In this document: positions 61,955 to 64,000 of the stretch, in pieces | Position numbering within the stretch: the stretch's first letter is position 1 | How the letters are laid out: the number at the start of each line of letters is the position of its first letter | Origin: Pirellulales bacterium | Lineage (GTDB): Bacteria; Planctomycetota; Planctomycetia; Pirellulales; Thermoguttaceae | Direction: 5' to 3' | Assembly (NCBI GenBank): GCA_016931995.1 | Contig: JAFGDS010000120.1 | Coordinates: forward strand, 28,279-92,278 | Length of the DNA stretch: 64,000 bases | The notes under the pieces: model-generated | Databases searched by the model: none | Seen by the model: the letters and a program-made list of their open reading frames with translations, nothing else | Told to the model about the DNA's origin: nothing | Position numbers and translations under genes: made by a program

Positions 61955-63319
61955 GTGACCGCCGAGAGTCCCGTCCCCCCGCTGCGCAGGCCTCTGCCCC
62001 GTGACTGGTCGTGCCACGTCCGCTCCGCCGTGCTGCACGTGATTTCGCTCGCGCGGTTCGCCGCGGCGCACACGCGGAGTTGGGCGGCCAATTCCGCCAA
62101 CGAGCGCGTCTGACTCAAAGCGCGGAACGACCGGCTCCAGGAAGAGGTCTCGCTATTGCGGGAAGAGATCCGCGTCAAGGACGCGCGGATGGGCCGGATT
62201 GACCCGCGACACCGGCCGCATTATCCGCCGGTCGAGCGGATGGCGATCCTCGAGCTCAAGGCGGCCCGCGGCTGGTCGCTCGAGCAGACCGCGCGGACGT
62301 TCCAGCTCACCGCGGCGACCATCGCCGCGTGGATGAGGCGGCTCGACGAGCAAGGGCCCGACGCCCTCGTGCAGATGCGCAGCCCCGTGAACCGGTTCCC
62401 CGAGTTCGTCCGCTGCGCCGTCCGGCGACTCAAGACACTCTGCCCCGCGCTGGGCAAGGTCAAGCTCACCCAGACGCTCGCCCGCGCGGGCGTGCATATC
62501 GGCGCCACGACCGTGGGCCGCATCCTCCGCCAGAAGCCGGCCTCGCCGCCAACCAATCCGGACCAGTCTGTCCAAAACGTGAACAAGACCGGCTGCGTCG
62601 TCACGGCGGAGTATCCGAACCACGTGTGGCACGTCGATCTGACCGCCGTGCCGACCGGCTCGGGCTATTGGTGCTCCTGGCTGCCGTGGGCCCTGCCGCA
62701 GCGCTGGCCGTTTGGCTGGTGGGTCGCCGTGGTCGAGGATCACTTCTCCCGCCGCGCGATGGGCTGCGCCGCATTCCCCCAACAGCCCACCTCGTGTGAC
62801 GTCCGCGCCTTTCTGAGCCGGACCATCGCTCGCGCGAGGAGAACGCCCACGTATCTCGTTTGCGACCGCGGAACGCAGTTCGATTGCCGCGGTTTTCGGG
62901 CCTGGTGCCGTCGCAAGGGCATCCAGCCCCCTCGTTACGGCGCGGTGGGCCGGCACGGTTCGATTGCCGTCGTCGAGCGATTCATCCTCACGCTCAAAAC
63001 GCTCTTAGGCTGCTTGCTCCTCGTGCCGTACCGGCGCGAGAGGTTCCAGCACGAGCTTTCGGCCATCGTCGCGTGGTACAACGAGCATCGTCCACACGAA
63101 CGGCTCGGCGGTCGCACGCCGGACGAAGTCTATTTCGGGCGCTTTCCCGCAAACCGCCGGCCGCGGGTCGAGCCCCGTTCATGCTGGCCCCGCGCGTCGC
63201 CCTGCGCCAAGCCCTGGGCCCTCGTCCGCGGCCAGCCCGGCTCGACGGTGGATGTCGAAGTCCGCTTCCTCCGCGGCCGCCGGCACCTGCCCATTATCAC
63301 CCTCCGCCGCGCCGGCTAG
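61955..63319 (+). pseudogene. DDE transposase (IS3/IS481-like integrase core) with premature stop
   Basis: A 454-codon frame from GTG 61955 is interrupted by TGA at 62111-62113 ('SANERV*LKARNDRL'), where CGA would restore Arg. After the stop: a coiled coil ('NDRLQEEVSLLREEI'), HTH ('ERMAILELKAARGWSLEQTARTFQLTAATIAAWMRRL'), and an rve-type core with Asp in 'WHVDLTAV', Asp in 'VCDRGTQFDCRGF' and Glu in 'GSIAVVERFILTLK', then 'WYNEHRPHERLGGRTPDE'. The core is intact, so a shorter protein from an internal start (about 62156) could still be made, but the conserved N-terminal helix region would be lost. Terminal inverted repeats were not found. Confidence 0.8.
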
Positions 63320-63647
63320 CGCAGCGTCCGGTCCTTCGACCGCTGCGCTGGCCGTGCGCGCCGATAGTGTGCACGCGACCCGTTTTCGCAATCAATTGTC
63401 AAAGACCCGCGCGGCGTCAAGCCGCGCTGCCCCACACGCTCTCGGAAAACATCCCTTCAACGTCCCTATTTGCCCCTATTCCGCGGGAAATCCCGCTCCG
63501 TCTGGCCGGTTGTATGAGGTCGGTGGACGGGGACACCCGTGGTCTTCGTAAACGCGAGCTTGCCGGGGGCGTAGATGGTTTTTGTGTTCTTCCGGCCCGT
63601 GTCAGTCCAGCCGAGTGGTCAGTCAATCAAAGACTCCCGACCCCGTT
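63320..63647. other. Spacer after the transposase with GACCCCGTTTC repeats at its right end
   Basis: No gene recognised. From about 63638 a direct series of GACCCCGTTTC / GACCCCGCTTC units begins and runs to about 63705, overlapping the 3' end of the next gene. Confidence 0.5.
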
Positions 63648-64000
63648 TCAGTCCGACCCCGCTTCAGTCCCCGACCCCGTTTCTCGCGACCCCGTTTCTC
63701 GTCCCCCCTGCCGAGGCATAATAAAGTCAACAATGTCCCTGCTGCTCAATCTGACGATGACTGTCCGATACGGCTCAGCATCAACATCGTCAAGATCAAG
63801 GAGGTCGGAAGCTGAAATCGAAGTTCCTCGGGCTTCAACACCAGTGATGTTACTCCCTACCAGGAGAGCGCGTAGACTGGCGGGAGTCACGTCGGAATCT
63901 GATAGGTAAATCATATCGAGTGCCGGGTGATTAATGAGATACCGGACCGCCGCGTTGATCTGCTGGATCCCATCCAGGCCAATGCCACGAAGTTGACGAA
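63648..64000 (-). CDS. C-terminus of a leucine-rich-repeat-like protein, cut by window edge
   Basis: The frame enters from the right edge: 'RQLRGIGLDGIQQINAAVRY', 'LINHPALDMIYLSDSDVTPA', 'SLRALLVGSNITGVEARGTS'. The spacing of Leu/Ile residues is like ribonuclease-inhibitor-type leucine-rich repeats common in planctomycetes. The tail 'GGRETGSRETGSGTEAGSD' is encoded by the GACCCCGTTTC repeat series, read in the opposite direction, so the natural C-terminus seems to have been extended by the repeat. The start lies outside the window. Confidence 0.6.
   Translation of the reverse strand, partial: RQLRGIGLDGIQQINAAVRYLINHPALDMIYLSDSDVTPASLRALLVGSNITGVEARGTSISASDLLDLDDVDAEPYRTVIVRLSSRDIVDFIMPRQGGRETGSRETGSGTEAGSD

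Overview
The window looks like a high-GC member of the Planctomycetota, most likely near the Pirellulales. The grounds are PEP-CTERM proteins, a LEPR-type N-terminal motif plus dockerin on a giant beta-helix protein, a PSP1 / Minf_1886-family pair, the small Tyr-rich 'QEWGRxYTxQDW' type secreted protein, DUF11 lipoproteins, and Tat-exported carbohydrate enzymes. This placement rests on family recognition, not on a database search.

Layout. 1-9 kb: partial exported protein (-), tRNA-His, DUF2238 membrane protein, PEP-CTERM protein, DUF11 lipoprotein, a decapitated SRAP remnant, a TIM-barrel isomerase and sppA. 9.2-12.8 kb: a 1,188-aa membrane protein with a ~520-residue Q/P/G-rich stretch. 13-16 kb: Tat-exported GH116-like enzyme (-). 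16.6-27.2 kb: a complex I operon, nuoA-C-D-H-J-K-L-M-N, without nuoB, nuoE/F/G or nuoI. 27.2-30.6 kb: purF-ispH-ferredoxin operon (-), all three with Cys sets for Fe-S clusters. 31.3-33.7 kb: proB and lpxK. 34-41.7 kb: PEP-CTERM protein, then a minus-strand block (small membrane protein, Minf_1886 protein, PSP1 protein, DUF4190-type protein, ABC permease/ATPase, a membrane protein, smpB, papain-like protease). 41.9-45.4 kb: two convergent Tat-exported proteins (TIM-barrel glycosidase-like and fucose-isomerase-like). 46-52.8 kb: small secreted protein and a 2,088-aa beta-helix / gingipain-like / dockerin protein. 53-61 kb: small exported protein, Rnk-like protein, HPF, APC permease, response regulator, metK, membrane protein, bioA. 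61-64 kb: a mobile-element zone with a tRNA-3'-end-like fragment, transposase remnants and the C-terminus of another gene at the right edge.

The most striking feature at whole-window scale is how full the intergenic spaces are of short dispersed, mostly palindromic repeat families (at least a dozen types). Several run into genes and supply coding sequence: the C-terminus of NuoH, the C-terminus of the protein at 58.6-59.5 kb, the tail of the last gene, an in-frame insertion in the DUF2238 protein, and the leader of proB. Other points of interest are an smpB gene with no ATG, GTG or TTG start ahead of its conserved N-terminus (an ACG sits at the expected place behind a Shine-Dalgarno), a 31-bp perfect inverted repeat in the leader of the Q/P/G-rich protein, and the incomplete nuo operon.
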